DNA from: Mesorhizobium sp. L2C084A000
GTDB lineage: Bacteria > Pseudomonadota > Alphaproteobacteria > Rhizobiales > Rhizobiaceae
Length of the DNA stretch: 32,459 bases
Reading direction: 5' to 3'
NCBI RefSeq assembly: GCF_000502875.1
Contig: NZ_AYWX01000001.1
Location: forward strand, 274,243 to 306,701
In this document: positions 17,153 to 24,655 of the stretch, piece after piece
How the letters are laid out: each line of letters begins with the position of its first letter
Numbering within the stretch: the first letter of the stretch is position 1
Made by a program: the position numbers and the translations under genes
Notes under the pieces: model-generated
What the model was told of the DNA's origin: nothing
Seen by the model: the letters and a program-made list of their open reading frames with translations, nothing else
Database searches by the model: none

Positions 17153-17174
17153 CCTGCTGCCGCCAGGCAGCGGG
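17153..17174 (+). terminator. Possible terminator hairpin after the aldolase gene
   Basis: CCTGCTGCC (17153-17161) pairs with GGCAGCGGG (17166-17174) around GCCA, with one G-T wobble. It lies 18 bases after the stop. There is no T-tract, so intrinsic termination is uncertain. Confidence 0.45.
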
Positions 17175-17188
17175 GGCAAGGCGCGACG

Positions 17189-17223
17189 TTGACTCCTAAC
17201 AATAATTGTTAACTCTTGTTAGG
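17189..17223 (+). promoter_or_regulatory. Promoter and probable autoregulatory operator of parDE
   Basis: TTGACT (17189-17194) is a good -35 box; the -10 about 17 bases on is weak (ACTCTT). Immediately after the -35 lie three related half-sites: TAACAAT (17197-17203), ATTGTTA (17205-17211, making a palindrome with the first) and TTGTTAG (17216-17222, making an outer palindrome CTAACAA/TTGTTAG). Closely spaced palindromic half-sites over the promoter are typical of ParD autorepression. The operator assignment is inferred from position. Confidence 0.6.
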
Positions 17224-17240
17224 TGTGGTACAGGCTGGCA

Positions 17241-17516
17241 ATGAAACCTGAACCAATGCGTACCCTTACCATATCCCTGACCCCTCAGCAGGTTGCTCGC
17301 CTGCAAAGCGCCGTCGAAGGCGGCGGATACGCCTCCAACAGCGAGATTGTTCGTGACGCCCTTCGTCTGTGGGAGCAGCGCGAAGAATTGCGAGCCTTGG
17401 AACTCGAACATTTGAAACGGGCCTATGCCGATGGCATGGCCAGCGGCAAGCCGGTGGAAGTCGAACCCGCCGAGTTTATACGCGGCCTGAAGGCAGAACG
17501 CCGCGCTCGTAGCTAG
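17241..17516 (+). CDS. parD: Type II antitoxin, ParD family
   Basis: A small protein of 91 residues (86 if started at the ATG at 17256). The N-terminal ribbon-helix-helix motif is RTLTISLTPQQVARLQSAV, followed by GGYASNSEIVRDALRLWEQRE, the classic ParD/CopG signature. The C-terminal part (LKRAYADGMASGKPVEVEP) would wrap the toxin. ATG 17241 is preceded by a weak AGG; an upstream GTG at 17223 overlaps the operator and probably lies before the transcript start. The stop overlaps the expected start of the toxin frame by 8 bases. The pair is inserted between the aldolase and the ABC importer genes. Confidence 0.85.
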   Translation: MKPEPMRTLTISLTPQQVARLQSAVEGGGYASNSEIVRDALRLWEQREELRALELEHLKRAYADGMASGKPVEVEPAEFIRGLKAERRARS

Positions 17517-17547
17517 ATATCGGCTCACACCACGCGCCTCGCAGGAT

Positions 17548-17796
17548 TTGCGAGACATCTGGCGCACCATAGCAATCGACAATGAAAAAGCGGCGGACAA
17601 GCTGCTCATGCGCATTTTTGACAAGCTGGAACTGGCGACCCAGCACCCCAAGATGGGCACGGCCCGACCGGAATTGAGCGTGACGGCCCGCGTGCTCATC
17701 GAAGGCCGCTATATCGTCATTTACGAGCCGCAATCGGATGGCGTCCTGGTCGTCGCGATTGTCCACGGAATGCGCGACCCGGAACACTGGCTGTAA
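17548..17796 (+). CDS. parE: Type II toxin, ParE/RelE family, with apparent loss of the normal start codon
   Basis: The frame encodes a ParE-like toxin ending IYEPQSDGVLVVAIVHGMRDPEHWL, with HPKMGTARPEL and GRYIVIYE typical of the family, which poison DNA gyrase or cleave mRNA. The normal N-terminus (ARYRLTPRASQDLRDIW) is encoded from 17512, but the codon where an ATG or GTG is expected (17509-17511) is GTA. Between the preceding in-frame stop at 17488 and the core there is no ATG or GTG; the only standard start is TTG at 17548, which drops the first strand. The toxin is therefore probably poorly expressed, truncated or inactive, unless GTA is used or a sequence error is present. It could be called a pseudogene. 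Confidence 0.7.
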   Translation: MRDIWRTIAIDNEKAADKLLMRIFDKLELATQHPKMGTARPELSVTARVLIEGRYIVIYEPQSDGVLVVAIVHGMRDPEHWL

Positions 17797-17822
17797 TCGG
17801 GAGAGGTTGAGCATTCACATGG

Positions 17823-17848
17823 AAAGAGCGGCACGAGCGCCGCCCTTT
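17823..17848. terminator. Terminator hairpin between convergent parE and the sugar-binding protein gene
   Basis: AAAGAGCGGC (17823-17832) pairs with GCCGCCCTTT (17839-17848) with one mismatch, loop ACGAGC, followed by CTTTG on the + strand. It sits in the 70-base gap between two converging genes and could serve both. Confidence 0.55.
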
Positions 17849-17866
17849 CTTTGTCAGAGGTCCAAC

Positions 17867-18919
17867 TTACTTGGCGTTGGGGTTCGGCATCCAGGCCGGC
17901 ATCGCGACATCGGCGTGGGCGAACTGCGGCAGCTTGGCCGACAGGTCCTCCATGTTCTTGATGTCCTTGTCGATGAGGTCCTTCTGGGTGATCAGCGTCG
18001 GCGGCACGACGACGTTGTGGCCGGGGTCTTCACCGGCCAGCAGCTGCGCCAGCGCACGCACCGAGACCTGGCCGACGACGGCCGGATTGGTCGCGGCGGT
18101 CGCGGCCCAGGCGCTGTCGGGCTCACGCATCGCAGCAATATCGGAGGTTGAGATATCGGCCGAATAGATCTTGATGCCCTTGTTCAAGCCCGCTTCGTCG
18201 ACAGCGATCTTCACGCCCTTGGCGAATTCGTCATAGGGAGCGAACATCACCTTGATGTCGGGATGCGCCGTCAGCACCGAACGCGCCTGGTTGGCGACGG
18301 AGTTGGCAATCGGATTGTCGAGCGTGCCGAACATCGCGACTTCCTTGATGCCGGCATACTTCTTCTTGACGTCGACCCAGGTCTCGTTGCGACGATCGAG
18401 CGGCGCAATGCCGGCGACATAGACATAGCCGGCATTCCAGCTCTCGCCATTGTCCTTGACCGCCTGCTCGAGCGCGAGGCGCGCCAAGTCGCGGTCGGAC
18501 TGTTCGATCTGCGGGATCTTGGGATTTTCGACATTGACGTCGAACGCCACCACCTTGATGCCGGCGTCGACCGCACGCTGGGCAGCGTCCTTCATCGATT
18601 CCGTCAGGCCGTGCTGGATGATGATGCCCTGCACGCCGAGCGCGATGGCCTGATCGACCATGTCGGACTGAAGGGCAGCATCCTGGCGGCTGTCGAGGAC
18701 GCGCAGATCGATGCCGAGCGCCTTCGACTGTGCCTCGACGCCCGAGAGATAGGCCTGGAAGAAGTCACCGGTCGAGAGATAACGCACCAGCGCGATCTTG
18801 ACGCCGGGCTTGTCGAAAGGCGCCGGCTTGTCCGCGGCAAAAGCCGGGACCTGCATCAGCATGGTTGCGCCGGCCAATCCGAGCGCCACCTTCCCCAGAA
18901 GTCTTCTTGTAATGCTCAC
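17867..18919 (-). CDS. Sugar ABC transporter, periplasmic substrate-binding protein
   Basis: A 350-residue periplasmic binding protein of the ribose/galactose (RbsB, Peripla_BP_4) type. The signal peptide ITRRLLGKVALGLAGATMLM ends with cleavage near AFA/ADK. The mature part contains RYLSTGDFFQAYLSGVEAQ, VDQAIALGVQGIIIQHGLTE and VVAFDVNVENP, the hinge and sugar-contact pattern of this fold. I start at the GTG at 18919 because GGAGGA lies about 7 bases upstream; the frame extends to a GTG at 18934. It is the last gene of an ATPase-permease-binding protein operon. The ligand is likely a pentose-like sugar; 5-methylthioribose or 5-deoxyribose is inferred from the divergent mtnKA. Confidence 0.9.
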   Translation of the reverse strand: MSITRRLLGKVALGLAGATMLMQVPAFAADKPAPFDKPGVKIALVRYLSTGDFFQAYLSGVEAQSKALGIDLRVLDSRQDAALQSDMVDQAIALGVQGIIIQHGLTESMKDAAQRAVDAGIKVVAFDVNVENPKIPQIEQSDRDLARLALEQAVKDNGESWNAGYVYVAGIAPLDRRNETWVDVKKKYAGIKEVAMFGTLDNPIANSVANQARSVLTAHPDIKVMFAPYDEFAKGVKIAVDEAGLNKGIKIYSADISTSDIAAMREPDSAWAATAATNPAVVGQVSVRALAQLLAGEDPGHNVVVPPTLITQKDLIDKDIKNMEDLSAKLPQFAHADVAMPAWMPNPNAK

Positions 18920-18970
18920 TTTGTTTTCCTCCACTCTTGTTGAACTCGAAAAACCTGTTCCGGTCGAAAG

Positions 18971-19966
18971 CTACCTCCTGCCTCTGCCCGAAAGCGCAAA
19001 GGTGAAGACAAGGGCGACGACCAGAACCACGCCCTTGACGAAATCCTGCGTGTAGTAAGGCGCGTTCATCATCGTCAGGCCTTGCAGCAAGATACCGACG
19101 AACAGCGCACCGATGGCAGTGCCGAAGGCGTTCGGCTTGGCGGCACCTAGCACCGCGTAGCCGATCAGCGCCGCGGCGACCGCATCGAGCAGCAGATTAT
19201 TACCCGAGGCGATGTCGCCGCGTCCAAGCCGGGCAGCGAGCAAAATACCGCCGATCGAGGCAAAAACTCCTGAAATAACGTAGGCCCAGATCTTGTATGC
19301 CTTGACAGGCGCACCGGCCAGTTCGGCGGCGCGCTCATTGCTGCCTACGGCATACATCATGCGCCCGAAGCGGGTGTATTCGAGAAAGAACCAGATCAGC
19401 ACGGCGAGCACGAGCAGCACGACTACCGACACCGGAATGAGGTTCGGGATGAAGAAGTCGAAGCGGTGGCGGCCGAGCGCCAGGAAGGCGTCGGAGAATT
19501 TGCCGTTGGCGACCGAACCGTCCGGCATGGTCATGCCGGTGGCGATCGAGCGGCCTTCTGTCGGAATGCGCTGCAGGCCGACCAGCAGGAACATCATGCC
19601 GAGCGTCGCCAGCAGATCGGGCACGCGCATGTAGACGATCAACCAGCCATTGATCAGGCCGACAATGGCGCCGATGAGCAGGCAGACGACGACCGCGACA
19701 AGGGCGTTCTGCTCCAGCACCACCATGACATAGGCCGCCGCCATCATGGCTGAGGTGGCGACCGAGCCGATCGACAGATCAAAGCCGCCGACGACCAGCG
19801 TGGCGGTGACGCCGAGCGCCAGCACGCCGGTGATGGCGACCGACTGGAAGATGAAAACGGCACTTTGCGGCGAAACGAAACCGTCGGCGGCGATCGAGAA
19901 ATAGGCGACGAGCCCGAACAAGAGCACGATGAACCCGTAGCGGATGGCGTGGTCGCGCAATGTCAT
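18971..19966 (-). CDS. Sugar ABC transporter permease (RbsC type)
   Basis: About 331 residues with 8-10 hydrophobic segments and the BPD_transp_2 pattern: ALGVTATLVVGGFDLSIGSV near the first third and AARLGRGDIASGNNLLLDAV towards the end, as in ribose permeases. The ATG at 19966 (MTLRDHAIRYGF) gives the usual length. The frame stays open upstream to a TTG at 20029, and a better-spaced ATG with GGAGAG lies at about 20013 in another frame (see findings). It forms one operon with the ATPase upstream and the binding protein 51 bases downstream. Confidence 0.88.
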   Translation of the reverse strand: MTLRDHAIRYGFIVLLFGLVAYFSIAADGFVSPQSAVFIFQSVAITGVLALGVTATLVVGGFDLSIGSVATSAMMAAAYVMVVLEQNALVAVVVCLLIGAIVGLINGWLIVYMRVPDLLATLGMMFLLVGLQRIPTEGRSIATGMTMPDGSVANGKFSDAFLALGRHRFDFFIPNLIPVSVVVLLVLAVLIWFFLEYTRFGRMMYAVGSNERAAELAGAPVKAYKIWAYVISGVFASIGGILLAARLGRGDIASGNNLLLDAVAAALIGYAVLGAAKPNAFGTAIGALFVGILLQGLTMMNAPYYTQDFVKGVVLVVALVFTFALSGRGRR

Positions 19967-20045
19967 CCGGCGCTCCCGCGCGCTGCTGCCGTCTTTACCC
20001 AATCCGAACCCATGCTCTCTCCATTCCAATTCCTATCGCCCGCGC

Positions 20046-21557
20046 TCAGGCGGCACTGTGCAGCGGTCCGCCGGCGACCTCGGCCAACAGGCGATCGAGA
20101 TCGACATCGGCATTGCGGTGTTCGCCGACGATGGTCTGTTCCGACATGACCAGGATGCGATCGGCGGTCTCCAGCGCCTCGTCGAGTTCGGTGACGAACA
20201 GCAGCGTGGCGCGTCCGTTTGCACTGGCCCTGAGCTTGGCGGCAATGTCGCGCCGGGCCGAGATATCGACGCCCTGAAACGGCTCATCCAGAATGAACAG
20301 TCTTGCCTCCTGCGCCATCCAGCGGGCGACCATCACCTTCTGCTGGTTGCCGCCGGACAGCTCCGACATCTCGTCCTTCTCGGAACGGCAGACGATGCTC
20401 AGCTCCTCGATCTGCCGGCGTGCCGTGGCGCGTTCGAGGCGGCGCCTCAGGATGCCGAAGCGCGACATGCGCTTGTGAAACGGCAGGCTGATATTTTCCT
20501 GGATGTTGAAGCTTTGGACGATGCCGTTCTCGCCGCGGTCCTTGGCGACGAGGAACACGCCGGCGGCGATCGCCTCGCCGGCTGTTTCAGGCGCATAAGG
20601 CCTGCCGTTCAGCGTCATTGTACCGGCGAGCGGCTGGCGCACGCCAAACAGCGTCTCGGCAAGCGCCGTCTTGCCGACGCCGACGAGGCCGGTGATGGCA
20701 ACGACCTCGCCGTCGCCGAGCGTCAGCGAAATCGGCCGAGCGCCGTGTGCAATGCGCAGACCTTCTATCTTGAGGACGGCCTTGGCCGAATTCCTGACGA
20801 CGATCTGGTCGAGATGGATCTTGCGGCCGAGCATGGCATTGACCGCGCCCTCATAGTCGAGCGGTTTCTTGTCGAAAATGCCCGAGATGATCCCGTCTCG
20901 CATCGAGATGATGCGATCAGCCAACCGCCTGATGTCCGACATGCGATGCGAGATGTAGAGGATCGCCACGCCCTGCTCGCGCAGCCTGTCGATCAGCGCA
21001 AACAGCCGATCAGCCTCGGCGCTGGAGAGCGATGAGGTCGGCTCATCGAGGATCAGCACTTTCGGCTGGTGCGCCAGGGCGCGGGCAATCGCCACCATCT
21101 GACGATCGGCCAGCGAAAGATCGCTCACCCGCGCCTTCAAATCGATGGTCAGCCCCATGCGCTCGGCAACCGCCTTGGCCTCCCGCCGCACGCGCATTGG
21201 ATTGAACAGGGTCGGCGCACCGCTGCCGCTCAGTCGGTCGAGGGTCAGGTTGGTGGCGACGTCGAGATCGGCGACGACACCGTCGTTGATATTCTGGTGC
21301 ACGGTGACGACGCCGGCGCGGATCGCTTCGGCAGGGGTTTTCGGTGCGAAATCCTGGTCGGCGAGCGCCATCGTGCCGCCGCCGCGTTCGTAGACACCGG
21401 AGATGATCTTGACGAGGGTGGATTTGCCGGCGCCGTTGGCGCCCATCAGCACGGTGACTTCGCCGGCATGCAATTCGACCGAGACGCCGCCTAGCACCTC
21501 GTTATGGCCAAAGGATTTCCTCAGTCCCTCTACGCGGAACACGGCATTACCGACCAT
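20046..21557 (-). CDS. Sugar ABC transporter ATP-binding protein (RbsA type, two ATPase domains)
   Basis: A 503-residue tandem ATPase that powers import. Domain 1 has Walker A GANGAGKST (39-47), the signature variant LSLADRQ and Walker B KVLILDEPTSSLS. Domain 2 has the degenerate Walker A GLVGVGKTA (about 289-297), the signature LSGGNQQKV and RLFILDEPFQGVD. Divergence between the halves is normal for the RbsA/MglA family. Start ATG 21557, with GGGAGGA 6 bases upstream. It is the first gene of the importer operon, with its promoter in the shared palindrome at 21593-21621. Confidence 0.92.
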   Translation of the reverse strand: MVGNAVFRVEGLRKSFGHNEVLGGVSVELHAGEVTVLMGANGAGKSTLVKIISGVYERGGGTMALADQDFAPKTPAEAIRAGVVTVHQNINDGVVADLDVATNLTLDRLSGSGAPTLFNPMRVRREAKAVAERMGLTIDLKARVSDLSLADRQMVAIARALAHQPKVLILDEPTSSLSSAEADRLFALIDRLREQGVAILYISHRMSDIRRLADRIISMRDGIISGIFDKKPLDYEGAVNAMLGRKIHLDQIVVRNSAKAVLKIEGLRIAHGARPISLTLGDGEVVAITGLVGVGKTALAETLFGVRQPLAGTMTLNGRPYAPETAGEAIAAGVFLVAKDRGENGIVQSFNIQENISLPFHKRMSRFGILRRRLERATARRQIEELSIVCRSEKDEMSELSGGNQQKVMVARWMAQEARLFILDEPFQGVDISARRDIAAKLRASANGRATLLFVTELDEALETADRILVMSEQTIVGEHRNADVDLDRLLAEVAGGPLHSAA

Positions 21558-21575
21558 GCGTTCCTCCCTGACATG

Positions 21576-21638
21576 ACGCTATGGGCTGCATCGGCAATTG
21601 TCAACACGATTGACAATTGCCAGATCGCTTCCTAGCTT
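21576..21638. promoter_or_regulatory. Divergent promoters with one shared palindromic operator (importer / mtnKA)
   Basis: GGCAATTGTCAA (21593-21604) and its exact complement (21610-21621) flank CACGA. Each arm contains a perfect -35 box pointing outward. On the + strand, TTGACA (21610-21615) is 17 bases from TAGCTT (21633-21638). On the - strand, TTGACA (21604-21599) is 17 bases from TAGCGT (21581-21576). The two promoters are mirror images, so one dimeric regulator on the palindrome could control the ABC importer and mtnKA at once. Which regulator binds is unknown; the SorC protein is the nearest candidate. Confidence 0.78.
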
Positions 21639-21692
21639 GGCCCAGCCGCCATGCGTCCGTTATGTTCGGAGCGCATAAGCGGGAGGATGACG

Positions 21693-22967
21693 ATGACTGA
21701 AAAATTGCGGTTCGAAGCACTATCGGTCGAAACCCTGGCTGCACGCCTTGGCGGCAACGAGGCGCTGTGCGCGAAGATCGGCAAGGACACTGGCGCCTGG
21801 AAGGTCCGCGAGGTCGGCGACGGTAATCTCAACCTGGTGTTCATCGCCGAGGGCGCCAATGGTGCAGCCGTCGTCAAGCAGGCCCTGCCCTATGTTCGCC
21901 TGGTCGGCGACAGCTGGCCGCTGCCGTTGAAGCGCTCCTTCTTCGAATATCACGCGCTGACCAGGCAAGAGGCGCGCGCGCCAGGCTCGGTGCCGGCGAT
22001 CCATTATTTCGATGAAGGCCAGGCGCTGATCATCATGGAATATCTTGCGCCGCCGCACATCATCCTGCGCCGCGCCCTGATCGACGGCCGCCAGCTGCCG
22101 AACATTGCCCGGGACATCGGCCTGTTCATGGCCCGCACGCTGTTTCGCGGCTCCGACCTGCACATGGCCGCCAAGGACCGCAAGGCCGATCTGGCGCTGT
22201 TCGCCGACAATGTCGAGCTCTGCGACATCACCGAAAGCCTGGTGTTTTCCGACCCCTATTTCGACGCCAAGATGAACCGGCACACCTCGCCGCAGCTCGA
22301 CAGCCTGGTCGCCGAACTGCGCGCCGACCGTGACCTGAAGGTCGAGGCGCAGCGGCTGAAGCACATCTTCGCCGCCAATGCCGAAACGCTGCTGCATGGC
22401 GATCTGCATTCCGGCTCGATCATGGTCACCGACACCGAAACCCGGATGATCGATCCGGAGTTTGCCTTCTACGGCCCGATGGCCTTCGATGTCGGCATGC
22501 TGCTCGCCAATTTCTGGATGTCCTTCTTCTCGCAGCGCGGCCACGAGCAGGAGGGAAAGCGCGACGCCATGCGCGCCTATCTGCTCGGGGTGACGACCGA
22601 GACCTGGGCGGTGTTCCGCGCCGAGTTCTCGCATCTATGGCGGACCGAACGCACCGGCATGCTCTACCAGAGGAGCCTGTTCGAGGATCAGGGCGACAGG
22701 CTCGGTGCCGAGCAGGCGCTCGACCATGTTCTGCACCAGATGTGGACCGATTTGCTCGGCTTTGCCGGCATCGAGGTGCACAGGCGCATCCTCGGCCTCG
22801 CCCACAATGCCGATTTCGAGACCATTGCCGATGAGGATTTGCGCGCCAGTTGTGAGGCAAAGGCGCTGAAATTCGGCCGTCACCTCGCCGTCAACCGGCG
22901 CCAGATCCACAGCATCGACGAGGTCAACCAACTGGCCGCGCTGATCGAACAGGAGAGCAGCCTTTGA
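21693..22967 (+). CDS. mtnK: S-methyl-5-thioribose kinase
   Basis: A 424-residue kinase of the protein-kinase-like fold that phosphorylates C1 of 5-methylthioribose with ATP. The glycine loop is GDGNLNLVF (42-50). The catalytic loop is [11 protein letters not shown] (D237), and the metal-binding [16 protein letters not shown] (D254, E256) is the MtnK signature, replacing the DFG of other kinases. It is slightly longer than the roughly 400 residues usual. I chose ATG 21693 because GGGAGG at 21680-21685 is 7 bases upstream; ATG 21687 is too close to it. It is the first gene of mtnKA, and the stop overlaps the mtnA start. Confidence 0.92.
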   Translation: MTEKLRFEALSVETLAARLGGNEALCAKIGKDTGAWKVREVGDGNLNLVFIAEGANGAAVVKQALPYVRLVGDSWPLPLKRSFFEYHALTRQEARAPGSVPAIHYFDEGQALIIMEYLAPPHIILRRALIDGRQLPNIARDIGLFMARTLFRGSDLHMAAKDRKADLALFADNVELCDITESLVFSDPYFDAKMNRHTSPQLDSLVAELRADRDLKVEAQRLKHIFAANAETLLHGDLHSGSIMVTDTETRMIDPEFAFYGPMAFDVGMLLANFWMSFFSQRGHEQEGKRDAMRAYLLGVTTETWAVFRAEFSHLWRTERTGMLYQRSLFEDQGDRLGAEQALDHVLHQMWTDLLGFAGIEVHRRILGLAHNADFETIADEDLRASCEAKALKFGRHLAVNRRQIHSIDEVNQLAALIEQESSL

Positions 22968-24058
22968 ACGTCGGCGACCGCCACTATCGCACCATCTGGC
23001 TGAGCGACGACGGCCGTTCGGTCGATATCATCGACCAGCGCTGGCTGCCGCATGATTTCCGCATCGAAACGATCGGCACGGTCGACGGCATCGCCACCGC
23101 CATCCGCGACATGTGGGTACGCGGCGCGCCGCTGATCGGCGTCACCGCTGCCTACGGCGTCGCCATGCAGATGGCCGACGATCCGTCGGATGCAGCGCTC
23201 GACGCCGTGTGGGAGACCCTGCACGAGACACGGCCGACGGCGATCAATCTGCGCTGGGCGCTGGACGAGATGCGGCACTTCCTGCGGCCTTTGCCTCCCG
23301 AACAACGCGCGGCAGCCGCCTATCGGCGGGCCAGTGAGATCGCCGACGAGGATGTCGGCCTCAACCGTGCCATCGGCGAGAACGGTCTCGCCATCATCAA
23401 GGCGATCGCTGCGCGCAAGCAGAAGGGCGAGCCGGTCAACATCCTGACCCACTGCAATGCCGGCTGGCTGGCCACCGTCGACTACGGCACCGCCACGGCG
23501 CCGATCTACCTGGCCACGGAAGCCGGCATTCCGGTCCACGTCTATGTCGACGAGACACGGCCGCGCAACCAGGGCGCCCAGCTGACCGCCTGGGAGATGG
23601 CCGGCCACGGCGTGCCGCACACGCTGATCGTCGACAATGCCGGCGGCCATCTGATGCAGCGCGGCGAGATCGACATGGTCATCGTCGGCACCGACCGCAC
23701 CACGGCCGACGGCGATGTCTGCAACAAGATCGGCACCTATCTGAAGGCACTCGCCGCCGCCGACAATGATGTGCCGTTCTATGTCGCGCTGCCGTCGCCG
23801 ACCATCGACTGGACGGTGCATGACGGACTGGCCGAGATCCCGATCGAGCAGCGCTCGGCCGACGAGGTCTCGCTGGTCTGGGGCAAGACCGCTGCCGGCG
23901 AGATTGCCCAGGTGCGCATTTCGCCGGAGACGACGCCTGCGGCCAACCCGGCCTTCGACGTGACGCCGGCGCGGCTGGTCACCGGCCTGATCACCGAGCG
24001 CGGCGTTGCCAAGGCATCGCGCGAGGGATTGAAGGCGATGTTCCCCGAGCGGGCGTAG
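22964..24058 (+). CDS. mtnA: S-methyl-5-thioribose-1-phosphate isomerase
   Basis: A 364-residue enzyme of the eIF2B-like family that converts methylthioribose-1-phosphate to methylthioribulose-1-phosphate. The substrate loop is [14 protein letters not shown] (52-65). The catalytic cysteine is in LTHCNAG (C164) and the catalytic aspartate in [19 protein letters not shown] (D244), so the active site is complete. The start is TTG at 22964, overlapping the mtnK stop, with AGGAGAG about 7 bases upstream. None of the later genes of the universal methionine salvage pathway (mtnB, mtnC, mtnD) is in the window, which points to the aldolase as the next step. Confidence 0.93.
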   Translation: MNVGDRHYRTIWLSDDGRSVDIIDQRWLPHDFRIETIGTVDGIATAIRDMWVRGAPLIGVTAAYGVAMQMADDPSDAALDAVWETLHETRPTAINLRWALDEMRHFLRPLPPEQRAAAAYRRASEIADEDVGLNRAIGENGLAIIKAIAARKQKGEPVNILTHCNAGWLATVDYGTATAPIYLATEAGIPVHVYVDETRPRNQGAQLTAWEMAGHGVPHTLIVDNAGGHLMQRGEIDMVIVGTDRTTADGDVCNKIGTYLKALAAADNDVPFYVALPSPTIDWTVHDGLAEIPIEQRSADEVSLVWGKTAAGEIAQVRISPETTPAANPAFDVTPARLVTGLITERGVAKASREGLKAMFPERA

Positions 24059-24066
24059 CCACGTCC

Positions 24067-24606
24067 CTAGTACAGAGGCTCGGCCATATGCTTCGGCGTC
24101 GGCCATGTCTCGGTAATGCCCGGCTGCACCGGCCGCTCCAGATAGGTCGATAAAACCACATAGCTGCGCGTCGAGGTGACGCCCGGCGTTTCGTACAGGC
24201 GCGCCAGAAGGCCTTCGAGTGCTCTGGTGTCTTCCGTGCGGACCTTCAGCAGCATGCAGGTATCGCCGGCGACGGTATGGATTTCCTCGACCTCGGGATA
24301 TTGCGAGACCGCCATCAGTTCCGGCGTCTTTCCCCAGCCCCTGGTGTCGATATGGACAAAGGCAAGCAAAGGCTTTTTCACCGCCCGGGGATCGATGATG
24401 GCGACCGTGTTGCGGATGGCGCCGCTGCGACGGAGCCGTTTGACCCGCTCATGCGCTGCGGGTGGCGACAAGCCGACGCGATCGCCGAGTTCGGCGTAGC
24501 TGATCGTGGCGTCATCGACCAGGACGCCTAATATTCTTCGGTCAATCGCGTCGAGGTCGCGGGCAGTAGCCTTGTTCTGCGGAATACCATCTGTTTCTTC
24601 ATCCAT
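24067..24606 (-). CDS. Lrp/AsnC-family transcriptional regulator
   Basis: 179 residues. The AsnC helix-turn-helix is at about 18-62 (DAIDRRILGVLVDDATISYAELGDRVGLSPPAAHERVKRL), and the C-terminal half is the RAM effector domain (VEEIHTVAGDTCMLLKVRTED). It diverges from the MFS gene across 49 bases, so I infer that it controls that exporter and itself, probably in response to an amino acid. It converges on mtnA with only 8 bases between the stops. Confidence 0.9.
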   Translation of the reverse strand: MDEETDGIPQNKATARDLDAIDRRILGVLVDDATISYAELGDRVGLSPPAAHERVKRLRRSGAIRNTVAIIDPRAVKKPLLAFVHIDTRGWGKTPELMAVSQYPEVEEIHTVAGDTCMLLKVRTEDTRALEGLLARLYETPGVTSTRSYVVLSTYLERPVQPGITETWPTPKHMAEPLY

Positions 24607-24655
24607 GGCGAAATTCCTGGTTCTCCACTGAATAGAATACGGCCATTATGCTGAT

